Assembly: GCA_018287875.1 (NCBI GenBank)
Contig: JAGVVL010000002.1
Location: 8,246,001-8,310,000 of the forward strand
Reading direction: 5' to 3'
Length of the DNA stretch: 64,000 nt
Origin: Nigrospora sphaerica
Lineage: Eukaryota; Ascomycota; Sordariomycetes; Amphisphaeriales; Apiosporaceae
Shown: in pieces, positions 22,079 through 33,458 of the stretch
How the letters are laid out: every line of letters begins with the position of its first letter
Numbering within the stretch: the first letter of the stretch is position 1
Position numbers and translations under genes: made by a program
The notes under the pieces: generated by a model
Told to the model about the DNA's origin: nothing
The model's database searches: none
What the model saw: the letters and a program-made list of their open reading frames with translations, nothing else

Positions 22079-23192
22079 ATGGCTCCTCCTCCCAATGCCA
22101 ACCTACCCCTCCAGGAAAGGGTTCTGGCCCTTATGAAGACGCTCCAGTGTATGTGTCCCTTCCCCGGCCTGCCCATGTGCCCATCCAGCTCGCGGCTTGT
22201 AACCATGTGCTGACGCTTTTTTGTCTGCAGTCGGCTGGTTTGCTGGGTATGTACATCTGTCCCGTATTCTTTGCTCCTCGCGCGGCGACCTGTCCCGCCT
22301 CACGCGACACAGCTGCCTTGCCAACGCGAGCTGCGGCATGGCCCAGCCAACCGACACACGAGAGCAGCGCATCGTCCACGTCGAGAGCCGAGAGATGAGT
22401 GAAATCCATTGCTGACGCCCTTGTCCCAGACATGTCGTCCTCCTATTGTGCATCTTCCGATACTCGCTGTCATGGATCCGGATGAACTACTACACCCGCA
22501 TGGCCCAGTTCTCGTACCGCACTGCCTTCATCGCAGCTGCTGCGACCTACGGTATCGTCGTCTACAAGACGTGGCGCGCCCGCCAAAAGGTCGGCGCCAA
22601 GTACCCCGGCGGTGCTCTGGGCCTGCTCACCGATGAGAACGTTCAGTACCTGGCCATGGCCTTGGTCTGGCTGCTCTGCCCCCAGTACCCTCTGGCCATG
22701 CTGCCTTACGGTATCTACTCCGTCTTCCACGTCGCGACCTACCTGCGCCAGAACGTGATTCCCACTGTTCAGCCGGCCAAGCCCGCCCCGGGTGCTCCTC
22801 CTGGTGCCAAGGCTGCCTCCAACCCGATCGCCGACGCTATCGGACAGTTTGTCAAGTCCTACTACGACATGTCCATGTCGGTCGTGTCGAGCCTTGAGAT
22901 GCTCCTCTGGGTGCGTCTGCTCTTGGCCGCTCTTCTGTTCCAGCGCCGCTCTTGGATCCTGATTGCCGTCTACACGGCCTTCCTCCGCGCCCGCTTCGCC
23001 CAGAGCACCCATGTGCAGAACTCGTTCAGCATGTTTGAGGCTCGCATGGACTCGGCCGTCGGCCAGCAGAACACGCCTCCGGTCGCGCGCCAGATCTGGG
23101 AGGGTGTCAAGCAGGCGGCGCGCCAGTTCCACGCCGCTACCGATATCAGCAAGTACATGAACGGCTCGGCCGTGCCCAAGAAGACGTCTTAA
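22079..23192 (+). CDS. TMEM33/Pom33-family integral membrane protein (ER and nuclear pore)
   Basis: Three exons (22079-22148, 22231-22246, 22430-23192) give 282 aa. The second exon is only 16 nt, a micro-exon flanked by 82- and 183-nt introns. It completes LQFGWFAGHVVLLLC, the conserved start of the first membrane segment. Several hydrophobic segments follow (around LLCIFRYSLSWI, YLAMALVWLL and EMLLWVRLLLAALLF), with a polar tail typical of the family. Yeast Pom33/Per33 and fission-yeast Tts1 sit in the ER and nuclear envelope and help nuclear pore distribution and membrane shaping; human TMEM33 is the counterpart. The assignment is by overall pattern and is fairly secure. The ATG is the first in the transcript-like region and sits in a CACCATGG context. 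Confidence 0.87.
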
Positions 23193-24455
23193 ATGGCCCG
23201 GTTCCAGCTGTTTTCGGGGAGTCGACCTGGTTTGGTTGCCTGTTCACGGTGATACGGCGACACGACGAAAAGAAACCTAGACTTAACGAGGATCGGCGTC
23301 GACGGCTTCTGTCATTTGGCATGCTGCAGTGAGGAACATGGCATGGCAGCTTGGAGATGGGTTCTGCGCTGCCGCGAAGAACAAAAACGAGAGATATCCA
23401 CAGCGGGGTTCTGGTGGACGACGCACGGGGTCATGACTTCCTTTTACCCTCTTGGCGGAGTTAGAAGGCACACACGTACTACCTATAGGCTGCTTTACGG
23501 CGAATGGTATCCAGGATGAAGGAAGAATGGCTTGGCAGCTTGTTTTTGTTTTATGGATCCTAAATATGTTTCTTCCCGCAGCGAGACCTGATACATGCGG
23601 CGCGAAACGGCCATGAACCATGCTGTGCTGACTGTGCCTCTGATCAAGGTAGGCGCATGCACACTTCCCATCATTGTATGTCGTGTTGGTTCTACCACGT
23701 TTGGTCGAGCGAGGGTCCCAGACATGGACAACGGGCCAGCCCGTACTCGGCGAGATGAGATCCTGAGTTCGCCGATCCAGTTCGAGACGAACAAATCTAG
23801 CGGGCTTCGAATTGCGGAGCTTTTCGCTGCCGTGGCTGTTTCTAGGTTCGGTTCTCTGGCGACTCCATGGTGGGGCTGCCGAGCTGATCCAGGCTCCCGG
23901 GGTCGGGATACACAGTAAATGCCACAATGATGAGATGTTTCAATTGTTCGCGTACGTAGCACATGCCTGCCAATACATGACGCCGCAGCGGCAGACAGGC
24001 CCTGTCTGCAGCGGCGGATGGAGCATCGCCTGCTCCTTGTGCTGCGTGCGCACAGTCACCGCTGTGCCAAGCACATGGAAAACTGCACTCCATGGATGCC
24101 AGTCAGTGCTTGGAAATGATGTAACTGGGCACATGACGTAGCCCGTCACGCCCACGATCCCGGATTGGACCCTCCATCGCATCCGGTTCTGGATCGACAC
24201 GCTCTCGCCCACTCTCGCCCCAACAGCATGCCGCATACGGCATCCAGAGCAGGCTGCCATGCACTGGATGCGCCCCGGTCGCATGGAGACCCGAGGCACC
24301 GTCTGCACCTGATAGGCCTCGGAAGCCCTCGTTCCCACGGCCTTCGCCCTGGTACAGCTGGCATCCCTGAGCACTTGCCCGCTACTAAACAAGTAGTGTG
24401 AAGAGAGCGACAGCCCTTCCTCCCGCTTGCGACTGCATCACCACCAAGCACTATC
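23193..24455. other. Intergenic spacer, no supported gene
   Basis: 3' flank of the TMEM33-like gene and 5' region of the PTEN-type gene. Minus-strand ORFs of 100-214 codons here have random-looking composition and no domain. Confidence 0.55.
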
Positions 24456-26406
24456 ATGGCTTCGCTCCTCCGTCAGATTGTCGCCGGCCCGCGCTCCCGG
24501 CATCCGGAAGCCGGCTTGGATCTCTGCTACGTGACAGACAACATCATTGCCACGTATGTAGACCCGTCTCCTGGCGTCTGATACTCGTGTCGCGCTGACT
24601 TAGCATGGTTAATACAGCTCTGGCCCCTCCCAGACATACCCTCAGCGCGCTTATCGAAACCCTCTGGATCGCCTCGTTGCCTTCCTCGACGAGAAACATG
24701 GCGAGAACTGGGCGATCTGGGAGTTCCGCGGAGAAGGCACGGGCTACCCGGACAATCTGGTCTATAACCGCATACGGCATTACCCCTGGCCTGACCACCA
24801 CCCGCCGCCCTTCCGACTCGTGCCCATGATTATGGCGAGCATGCGCAACTGGCTAAACGGCAACGAGCTGCATGCCGACGGCGAGTCGAAAGCGGCCAAG
24901 GATTCCACGCTGCTGGGCAAGGTCGTCGACCACTGGAAGGACAAGAAGAACCCTCGCGTCGTGGTGGTCCATTGCAAGGCAGGCAAGGGCCGCAGCGGCA
25001 GCATGGCCTGCAGTTACCTGATATCCGAGTGCGGCTGGACGCCCGAACAGGCGTTGGCCCGTTTTACCGAAAGAAGGATGAGGCCAAAGTTCGGCGCCGG
25101 TGTCAGCATTCCTAGCCAGCTGCGCTGGATAGGCTACGTGGACCGCTGGACCAAGGGGGGCAAGAAGTACGTCGACCGTGAAATTGAAATCGTCGAGGTC
25201 CACGCCTGGGGCCTGCGCAGCGGCGTCAAGCTCTGCATCGAGGGGTTCGTTGAGGAGGGAAAGAAGATCAAGGTCTTCCACACCTTCACCCGCGACGAGC
25301 GCGTCATCGTGGAGCCCGGCGCACCGGGTAGCACCGGCATGATGGACACGCTGTACGATATGGCAGGCTACGGCATCAGCCCCGAGACGGAAAAGGAGGT
25401 CCTGGAGGAGGCGCGCAAGACGGACCAAGAAAACGGCACAAATTTCACGCAGCAAGGCGTCACTCAATCACCGGATCCGTCCAGCCCCAGCACACCTACC
25501 GAAACGCCCGAGGATGCCAAGCCAATCAAATCGCACACGGCGAAGCTCATATCGCGCGGTAGCATGCTGCCATCTCGCTCGAAATCCAAGAAGGAAAAGA
25601 CGAAGAACGGCACCTCGGATACGCCAAGCTCTTCCAGTTCTTCGGTCAATAAGACGGGCACCGACCCCGAACCCGGCGGCCGCGCGGTCATCTTCAAGCC
25701 TCACGAGCCCGTGCGCCTTCCTACCGGCGACGTCAACATCTCAATGGAGCGCCGAAACCGCGCCCCGTCGTCTATGGGGCTGACCATGGTGACGGCCGTG
25801 GCGCACGTGTGGTTCAACTCGTTCTTCGAGGGCGAGGGGCCCGAACGCGACGGCCAGCCACTCGACAACGGCGTCTTCGAGATCGACTGGGACAAGATGG
25901 ACGGGATCAAGGGATCGGGCCAGAAGGGCACGCGGGCGGCCGACCGCATCGCGGTGGTATGGCGCAGCGTCGTGCCCAAGAGCAGCGGCGAGGGTCAGGA
26001 GCAGGCCGAGGCCGTCGCCGGCGAGGAGATCCGCGTGCCCGGCACCGGCTCGCCCGTGCCCCAGATGCAGCCTGCAGACTGGCGCGGCGACAACGACGAG
26101 GACCCTGAGCGTAACAAGAAGCTGGGTCTGCGTGTCCAGAGCGCCGACAGCGCCGACATCAGCCGCGCCAGTAGCATCAACGAGCAAGTAGCCGGCACAA
26201 AAGACGCTGGCGAGGATACCGACTCGCTTGAGGGCGTTAAGAGCGACGTAGGCGACGACGAGCCCGCCAAGGAGGCCAAGGAGCGTCAGGCCGAGAGCGA
26301 CGAGAAGAAGCTAGAGGCCTACGCTGAGAAGTTGCCAGACCCAGACGGCAGCCCCCACCAGAAGGACGAGGGGAAGGAGTTGAAGCAGGGGGATGGTTCG
26401 AAATAG
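24456..26406 (+). CDS. PTEN/TEP1-type phosphatidylinositol 3-phosphatase
   Basis: Two exons (24456-24553 and 24618-26406) give 628 aa. The intron is 64 nt, with donor GTATGT and acceptor ACAG. It joins LCYVTDNIIAT to SGPSQTYPQRAYRN, the normal N-terminus of PTEN homologues. The dual-specificity phosphatase domain has the general-acid WPD loop (HYPWPDHHPPP, Asp92) and the P-loop HCKAGKGRSG with nucleophile Cys152 and Arg158. The two lysines in the loop are the PTEN hallmark for PtdIns(3,4,5)P3. A C2-like region follows (about 200-450, including RVIVEPG and VWFNSFFEGEG), interrupted by a Ser/Pro/Lys-rich insert near 310-365. The tail of about 150 residues is acidic and disordered, a likely regulatory tail. 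Predicted role: membrane-associated lipid phosphatase opposing PI3-kinase. Confidence 0.92.
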
Positions 26407-27085
26407 ACTAAGGCGGCTTCTTGGGCCGTGGTGCTGACGGAGCATGTTTGGTGCTTGGTTATATATAGCCTTGACCAAGTTTAATGGCGGCAGGTCGGGT
26501 TACGGGAGACCTGCGTCCGAGAGTCACAGTAGACGGTGTTGCACCTGCACAATTGCTTGGAGGGCAATCGTGGTACCAACGGTAGGATGCTGTCAAATAT
26601 CCTTATTGAATCATTAGCAGCTTACTCCCTCGTACTTGACCCGCATTTCCCATCTCCATCTTCAGGATATCCACAGATCTATGATCCACGTTCCAGCGCG
26701 AGCGTCAGCTTGTTCTTCATGGAGGACAGGACCATCTCATGGCTGATTAGGCGCCTCTCTGACGTTGTTTGTTTGATTTTGGTCAGTTCCCCTATAGTGC
26801 CATCGTGGCTGCTGTTAGGTGGAAGACCCGGGAGTACAACACCGAGCTTGGGAACCCAAGTCGCCTTTTACAGTGTATGCTCTATTCCGCATGCATTTTG
26901 GTTATTGTACAGCCAGATCATCATGTATCATACAACCCACCCTGGCAATGCTGGATTGTATCAATTGTATGTGACGCCTTTTCCCCCTCAAGGGGTGGGG
27001 GAACCCCGTTACGCAAAACGCTCTTCTTCATCACGCGGGTTCGCGTCTCGGCGGACACGTCTAAAAGGTCTCGGGGCGTCTCGTT
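26407..27085. other. Convergent 3' spacer, no supported gene
   Basis: It lies between the stop of the PTEN-type gene and the stop of the minus-strand mitoribosomal gene, so it should hold both 3' UTRs. It is AT-richer than the flanks. No ORF is supported. Confidence 0.55.
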
Positions 27086-27871
27086 CTACCAGCCCTGCTT
27101 TCTCAGCTCCTGGACGCGGGCGCACGTGGCCTTGAAGCCCGTCTTGAACTTGCGCTGCCAGCGCTCCGACTTGAGGCGCTTGCGCTTGAGGCCGGGGCGC
27201 TCGTGGAACTTTTGTTTGTTGAGGTCCTGGCGCACGCGGTTGGTGTAGCACTGGATGTCGGCGAGCTTGAAGGCGCGGGCGACGTCGGCGCCCTTAGAGA
27301 CGTAGATGGTGCGGCCGGTGCGCGGCACGCAGCGGATGAGGTTGCGCTTGGGCCGCAGGGGGTCCTCGTCGCCGTAGCCGCTCTTGGACAGCTCGCCCGC
27401 CGAGAACGTCATGTCGTCGGCCGCCGCGGCGCCCCCGAGCGTCGGGATCTTGTACTCGGGCTCGGCGTCCACGGCGAGCGACCGCCCCGCGAACCGGTTG
27501 CTGCCGAAGCCGGGGATCGTCGGCCGCGGCGTCGGCGTCTCGGCGTCGTTTCGGTTGCCGTTGGGGGAGCCGGGCGGGGACTGCCCGAAGCTGGGGCGCG
27601 CCGCCCGCCCCGGCGCCGCCCAGTTCGTCGCCTGCCGCCGCTGGCTCGCCGCCGCGGGCGGGCCGGCGCGGCTGCTGCTGATGCCCAGGCTGCGCAGCGC
27701 GCACGTGATGGACGAGGCCGACGCCGGGCGGAGGTACGCGGCCGGGGAGCCGAAGAGGAGGGACGAGCTGGCGGGGGCGCGGGTGCGCGAGGCGTTGCCG
27801 CGGCCGACGGCGGGCACAGAGCGCATCGCCGCGCTGGCGACGCGGCTCAACTCGGTCGCCCTGCGGGTCAT
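27086..27871 (-). CDS. MRP21: Mitochondrial small-subunit ribosomal protein bS21m (MRP21)
   Basis: Single-exon 261-aa protein. The long N-terminus is Arg/Ser/Ala-rich and nearly free of acidic residues, as expected for a mitochondrial targeting sequence, followed by a disordered linker. The C-terminal 75 residues hold the bS21 domain: GRTIYVSKGADVARAFK, NRVRQDLNKQKFHERPG, then LKRKRLKSERWQRKFK. It ends in VQELRKQGW, close to the C-terminus usual in fungal MRP21 proteins. It acts in the mitochondrial small ribosomal subunit. The first ATG is used; Met16 is an alternative start. It is divergent from the RBM25-like gene. Confidence 0.92.
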   Translation of the reverse strand: MTRRATELSRVASAAMRSVPAVGRGNASRTRAPASSSLLFGSPAAYLRPASASSITCALRSLGISSSRAGPPAAASQRRQATNWAAPGRAARPSFGQSPPGSPNGNRNDAETPTPRPTIPGFGSNRFAGRSLAVDAEPEYKIPTLGGAAAADDMTFSAGELSKSGYGDEDPLRPKRNLIRCVPRTGRTIYVSKGADVARAFKLADIQCYTNRVRQDLNKQKFHERPGLKRKRLKSERWQRKFKTGFKATCARVQELRKQGW

Positions 27872-28414
27872 GGTCAGCTCGTGGCGGGCTACCCGAGCTT
27901 CGTAGGGGCAGACTCACATGGTGGGAAGGGGGGTCTCGTCTGAACAAGACCGGAAGCTGGGCCAATGGAGACTGCTATCGACGGATTGCCAGCGGCCCTC
28001 GCGGTCTCTCTTGCGTATATCCCAGCACCCGCTAGCTCGGCCTCTCGAGAATTTGGTCGGCATGGATAATCCGCTGTCCGGGCAGCGTCTAGCCCCACTT
28101 TCCACCTGCTCGCTCCCCAGCTCGATTGGATCCGGGCTTGGGAAGCTATGGCCCGTTTCGCTTAAATGCATAGACCTCGTGGTTGCTTCGCCTTTGCTCT
28201 TATCGGCAGAATTGGCAATCCGCCCGCCGCCTTCAATAATCCTCGAAGCTTTTGCCAGCCAAGCGCGACTGCGGCATCTCGACGCGACATCACGCCAATC
28301 ATCCTTCATCGAACTGCAACCCGCCATCCAGAGTTGCGCGTTTACTACCCGACGGCCCCTCGCGTTCCCGCTCAGCCCGCCATCGCCAATAGGAACGCCG
28401 TCATCTAACGCGCC
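27872..28414. promoter_or_regulatory. Bidirectional promoter between MRP21 and the RBM25-like gene
   Basis: 543 bp separate the two divergent ATGs, so both promoters must lie here. I see no TATA box. The region near 28,300-28,410 is C/T- and CG-rich, usual for housekeeping fungal promoters. Confidence 0.5.
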
Positions 28415-30953
28415 ATGGCCTATAACCCCTACGGAGGAGGTAAGTGGTTTGCGACAGCGGCGCTCGCCGCCTGCGTCCGGCCAGTCATCGTCCCCCTCTC
28501 CTTGATCGCCCCAGCGCGGAAGCCCTTACTGACGTCGTCTTTGCCCTGCAGTGCCCGGTTTTGGGCCTCCGCCGACCTACAACTCGTACCCTGGCGCCAA
28601 TGGGGCGCCGCCCGGCATGCCATCTGCTCCTGGTCTAGGTAAGCGCGCCGCCCTCCAGACGAGGGGAACCACAGCCATACTGATACGCCGTCGACAGGAC
28701 CTCCACCAGGCATGTCTGCCCCTGGAACGGCCCCCCCGGGCGTCCAGCAGCCGAGCATCAATCAAGCTAATCGACCTAGCGGCTTGCCTTCCAACTTCCA
28801 GGCCCCATCCAACATGCCCAATATAAATTTCAACGCCCCCGTCATTCGTCTCGGCACACTACCCGCGAAACCCGTGACGCCTGGCATCCCCGGCCGGAAG
28901 GACAGTGATGCGACCGCGCCGGGACCCTCCCGCCCTGGTGCCGGCGCCGACCGGGGCGGGCTGGATCAGACCCGGCAGCAGATCCGCGACAGCATGCAGG
29001 CCCTGGTCCCCCCCACCCGGGAAGAGTTGATTCGCACCATGTTCGTCCAGGGCATTACGGACGGCGCCGGCGGCAACGAGGGCATCGAGCGCATCCTCGG
29101 CCTCGCGGGAAACCTGCGGAAATGGGAGCGAGCAACCGACGCCAACGGCAAGGACCTGTCGTTCGGCTTCGCCCAGTTCGAGGACGCCGAATCACTGTGG
29201 GTTGCATCGGAACTTCTCAGGGAGATACAGGTACCCACCAAGAAACAGGCGCCATCGACCGACGCCCCGCCCGCCGAGGACGACGAGAGTTACGAGGGCT
29301 TTGAGAAGGGCAAGCTGCAGTTCAAGCTGGACGAGAGCTCGATCAAGTACCTCCAGGCGTACCGAGAAAACGGAACGAACGAGTCGGAGGCCGATGCGAA
29401 GCTCACGGCCGCCAAAGCTGCGCTCAAGGGGACTGTGCGCAACCTCTTCTATCCTCCCGCCAAACCTGGAGCGGATGCCGACGGAGACGTGGCCATGGGA
29501 GAGGCGTCAGCAGCCAACGGGGAGAACGTCGAGGTGGTCAATATCCCTCTGGCTCAAGAGGACGAGCTCGCCGACATTCCCGCCGAGATGCGCGAAACGG
29601 TGGCGGCCGAAATTGCGGCTTTCCGCGATCGCAGCATCAAGCGTGACATGGAGAGGCTGAAGCGAGAGGAGGAGCTCGAGGCCCTCGAGAGACAGCGGGC
29701 CAGCGGCTCCAGGCCATCCCGATTAGCGTCGCCCCCGCCGAACGCCGGCCCCAACGCCAACAACACGCCTCTGGGACCGCGCGGTATGGCGAATGCTCCC
29801 TCGGGCCCCAAGGGGCAAAAGTCGGATCTTGGCAAAGACTTCAACCGGTCCGTCAACTTTGTCAACGGCAGCAGTACTAACGGTGGCATCGCCATCACCC
29901 GCGAAGACGAGGATACGGACGCCAGCGACTCGGAGGTGGAGAGAAGACGGACGGCCAAGCAGAAAGCCGAAACGGACAAATTGTACACCGACGCGGAACG
30001 CCGGTGGCTGAGTCGAGAAAAACAAAGGGCGGCCGCCCTGGAGCGCGAAAAGGAGCGTGACGATTACGACGAGGCCAACATCGAAAAACGGCGTGAGGAA
30101 GAGCTGCAGCGACTGAAAGAGTTTGACGACGATTCGGAGACGACGCGTAAGAAGGAAAGCTACTATGCGGACCGGAGTGCGTGGATCCGGAACCGCACTG
30201 CTTTCCGAGCCCGCGAGGTGGCGGCAGACGACGCAGACCGTGCCGCGGAAGAGCAAGAACGCATCAGAGAGCAGGCCGAGCTCGAACAGGCGCGCGGTAT
30301 GGCCGACTCATTCTTGGAGCGGCAGGCGCAGGAAATGCAGCAGCGGTCCGACAGCCGCGCGGGTATTTCCGCGCCGCAGCCCTTCAAGCTTTCCCTGGGC
30401 GCCGCTGCCCAGCGAGCCCAGGCGCAACGGGCCGCGCCCCAACGCAAGACGATTGCCGAGGTGGAAGGACTTCTCGAAGACGAAGAGGAAGACTCGACGA
30501 CGCGGCGACAGCTTGTCCCCATCAAATTCGAGCCGGCCACGGCCGCTGACATGTCGGACGAGGAACGCGAGCAGGCGGTCCGGGCGTTGGCACAAGAGAT
30601 TCCCAGCGAGAAAGAAGGCCTCTGGGGGTGGGATGTCAAGTGGGACTTCTTGGACGAAAGTGTTATCCGCGACAAGCTGCGGCCCTTTGTGGAAAAGAAG
30701 CTGGTCGAGTACCTGGGCGTGCAAGAGCAGTTGCTCATCGAGGTTGTGGAGGAGCATCTTCGGAAACACTCGAAGCCGGCTGAACTGGTGGAGGAACTGG
30801 CCGAGGTAAGAGATGCCGTGTTTCCTTTCCTGGGACGAAGCTAACCCACGCAATCAACAGGCTCTGGACGACGAGGCGGAGGCGCTCGTCAAGAAGCTGT
30901 GGCGAATGGTCATCTTCTTCACCGAGAGTGAGAAGCGAGGCCTTTCGGCATAA
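28415..30953 (+). CDS. RBM25/Snu71-like splicing factor with C-terminal PWI domain
   Basis: Four exons (28415-28439, 28552-28638, 28698-30805, 30861-30953) give 770 aa. The N-terminus is a Pro/Gly-rich stretch (MAYNPYGG, PGFGPPPTYN). A degenerate RRM-like segment follows (about 150-215, LRKWERATDANGKDLSFGFA), then a charged coiled region full of Arg/Glu/Asp (KREEELEALERQ, EREKERDDYDE). The PWI fold begins near residue 676 (WGWDVKWDFLDES) and is completed only by the last exon (ALDDEAEALVKKLWRMVIFF); without splicing, the frame reads into a short nonsense tail. RBM25 and yeast Snu71 are U1 snRNP-associated factors in 5' splice-site choice, acting in the nucleus. The first exon is only 25 nt. 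Confidence 0.9.
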
Positions 30954-31457
30954 CGGCAGCCGAGCTTTGTGTGCCGAGGAAGAGGATATTACGCGGAGGT
31001 GGTCCATGCCGGTCTCCCAGCCTCACGGAGAACAATCACAAGATGCTTGGGGCATTGAGGTGCAGCCAGTCCTCTGTACAACCAGAAGCATTCGTTATAC
31101 CGGGTTGCACGGTTACGCGGTGGCATATGGTGGTTTTGGCCCGTTGGGTCGGGGCGAGAAAATGAGGTTCGGCGGCGGCCGTGGTATTTTGGAATGCCCA
31201 CATAGTCCTATACCATTTTGAGGGTGCCTTCACCTGGATTTATTTCCCCCCTTCGGAATGCTTAGGCCCCTGCGATGCGGGTTGCCACTGGGATCCAGCG
31301 GCCTCGCAGTACTGCGCCATTGTTTCAAATTACACATAGTTCACAGGCTCATTTCGACTTGTCACATGTCATCAGCCCCTCCATCGCCCCCCTCCCCTTT
31401 TGCCCGGAGTCCAGAGGAACTCGAAACACGAAATCCGGCCCGTTCCCCTCTCTCTCT
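30954..31457. other. Convergent 3' spacer, no supported gene
   Basis: Lies between the RBM25-like stop and the tyrosinase stop. No coding sequence is supported. Confidence 0.55.
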
Positions 31458-33261
31458 CTAGTCGTAGACGTAGCAGAAGCGGCCGTCGAGGCCGCCGAGG
31501 GTGTCGAGGGCGTCGCCGAGGCGGGCGGCGGGGGCGAGCACGCCGAGGTCGAGGGGGTCGTCGAGGGTACCGGGCCGCGACGGCGGGCTGTTGGCGGGCG
31601 TCAGCGTGCCGGCCACCTCGGCCAGCCGGCCCGGCAAGCCCCGGAGCTGCCACGTCCAGTACACGCGGTCGATCATGGCGTGGTGCAGGTAGAAGGCCGG
31701 GTCGCCGGGCGAGACGAAGAAGTCCTGGAACGTGAAGAAGGCGCGCGTCAGTCGGTCGGGATCAGGGGAACTTCCGGGTCGGTTCCGTGGGAAGGAAAGG
31801 AGAGAATTTCGGGGAGGGGGGACGGGAAGGGACGGGGGAGCGGGGTCGGCGGGATGCTCGTGCTGACGGTAACCGGGAGCGTTTAGGGGGGAGGCAGAGG
31901 GGACGGAAGGAAAAGGAGACGGGAGAAAAAGAACCCACACCCCCCGGGTCCCCGCCGACGGTGAAGTGGCCCGACGTGTGGACGCCCCAGTCGCCGCGGT
32001 CGGCGCGGCCGTTCATGGTGTCCTGGAAGTCGGCGAGGCCGGCGCTGGCGGCGACGAGGGCGGCGGTGCGGTCGGCCGTCGTCTGGGCGGCGGCGTGGCG
32101 GTTGAGGTCGCGGCGCAGGCAGCGCGGGTTGTGGCCGAGGCCGTCGGCGCGCGGGTTGGCCGGCACGTCGGGCAGGCCGGCGAAGACGGGGCCGAGGTTG
32201 ACCGTCATGCTGTCGCGGCGGCGCGGACGACGGTGAGCAGGAGGGTTTCCGGCATCCCCGAGGGGGCACGGGGACGGACGCGGAGGAGCCGGAAAGGGGC
32301 GGAGGGGGGGAAACGTACTTGGCAAAAGGCCCCGTCGTCACGCAGCCGCCCCCGCCGTCGGGCGGGATCACGTTGTACGGCGCCGGGTACAGCGGCAGCA
32401 GCAGCCCCGGGTAGGCCGAATACGCGCCGTTGCCCGACATGCTCGTGTCGCTGCCGTCGAACAGCGGCGACCGGCTCGGGTCCGCCGCGTACCGGTCCCA
32501 GTTCCAGTACTGTTTTTGTCGTGGGCGGAAACGTCAGCTGCCCGATCCCCCGTGTCGGTTCGTTCGGAGAGAGAGAGCCCCGGGAAAGCACTTACGGGTT
32601 GGTACCCCGTGTAGCCGCACTCGTCGCGCAGCGCCTGTTCGTAGGCCCAGGTAAAGTACCGGTGCCAGGTGAGGAAATTCGCCTAGAAGGAGAGGGGAAA
32701 GGGGCGTACGAACCCCCTTCCCCTCCTGGATTAGCCTGGTGGAAGGAAACAGAGAGAGAAAGAGAGAGAGAGGCCAGGACTTGGGGGGGAAGGCAAACAA
32801 CGCACCGTCGCGTGGATCGACCCGCTGCGCTCGATATGCACCGCCACAAAGTCATCGAAGCGGCTGCGGGCGCCCGGCACCTGGACCGGGTCAGACCGGG
32901 GCGGCAGCGCCTGCAGGCACTGGACGGCGGCGATGTAGGCGCGTCGCTGGGCGGGCGTCAGGTCGCTCCTGGGCGTTTGTTAGCGGGCTGCGGGTTTGGT
33001 CGGGAGGGGAAGGGTGGAGGGTGTAGAAGGCCCGATGAAAGAAGGGGGGAGACGGAACCATTCAAAGCGCCGCGCCGCCGTCGCCAGCGTGCAGTTGTGC
33101 GGCGGCGGGTGCCCGTCCAGGTACGCCGCCAGGTTCGCCCGGCTCTCGGCCGCGAGCTCGTCGACGGCGTCGGGCGGGTAGCCGGCGGCGGCGCCGGCAA
33201 GCCCCGGGACGAGGACGGCCAGGAGCGAGGCTAGAAAAGCCGGCCGGGGACGGACGCGCAT
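31458..33261 (-). CDS. Secreted short tyrosinase (type-3 copper)
   Basis: Six exons (33261-33059, 32968-32806, 32682-32596, 32509-32319, 32209-31939, 31724-31458) give 393 aa. A signal peptide covers residues 1-25. CuA ligands are His112 (VAVHIER), His120 (SIHAT) and His129 (TWHRYF). CuB ligands are His292 and His296 (HTSGH) and His320 (LHHAMID). The segments YWNWDRY and SPGDPAFYLHH match fungal tyrosinases. The enzyme should hydroxylate and oxidise phenols to quinones, outside the cell given the signal peptide. Every intron was placed by in-phase splice sites that rebuild this text; the fifth uses GTGGGT and acceptor TTCCAG. The protein stops soon after the core and lacks the long C-terminal latency domain of classical melanin-type tyrosinases. 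One intron holds a GA microsatellite. Confidence 0.93.
32748..32773. repeat. GA microsatellite inside tyrosinase intron 2
   Basis: AGAGAGA-type dinucleotide repeat within the 122-nt second intron (32683-32805), the sense-strand equivalent being CT-rich. It does not touch the splice sites. Confidence 0.7.
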
Positions 33262-33451
33262 GCTGGACGGATGGTGGCGGGCGGGAGGGCGAGGACGGGT
33301 CCGGAAACGTCTTCTGTTTTGTCGAGGCTTCGACGGCTTGCTGCTCGAGGGCCGGTGGCCGCGTCTCTAATGGCACCCTGTTGCAATATACCTCACGATA
33401 CCGGCTCTTTTTCCCTCCTCGTAGCACCCGTGGCGGGCGGCGCGTCCTGGA

Positions 33452-33458
33452 TTTTATA
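33452..33458 (-). promoter_or_regulatory. Probable TATA box of the tyrosinase gene
   Basis: TATAAAA on the minus strand about 190 bp upstream of the tyrosinase ATG. Confidence 0.45.
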
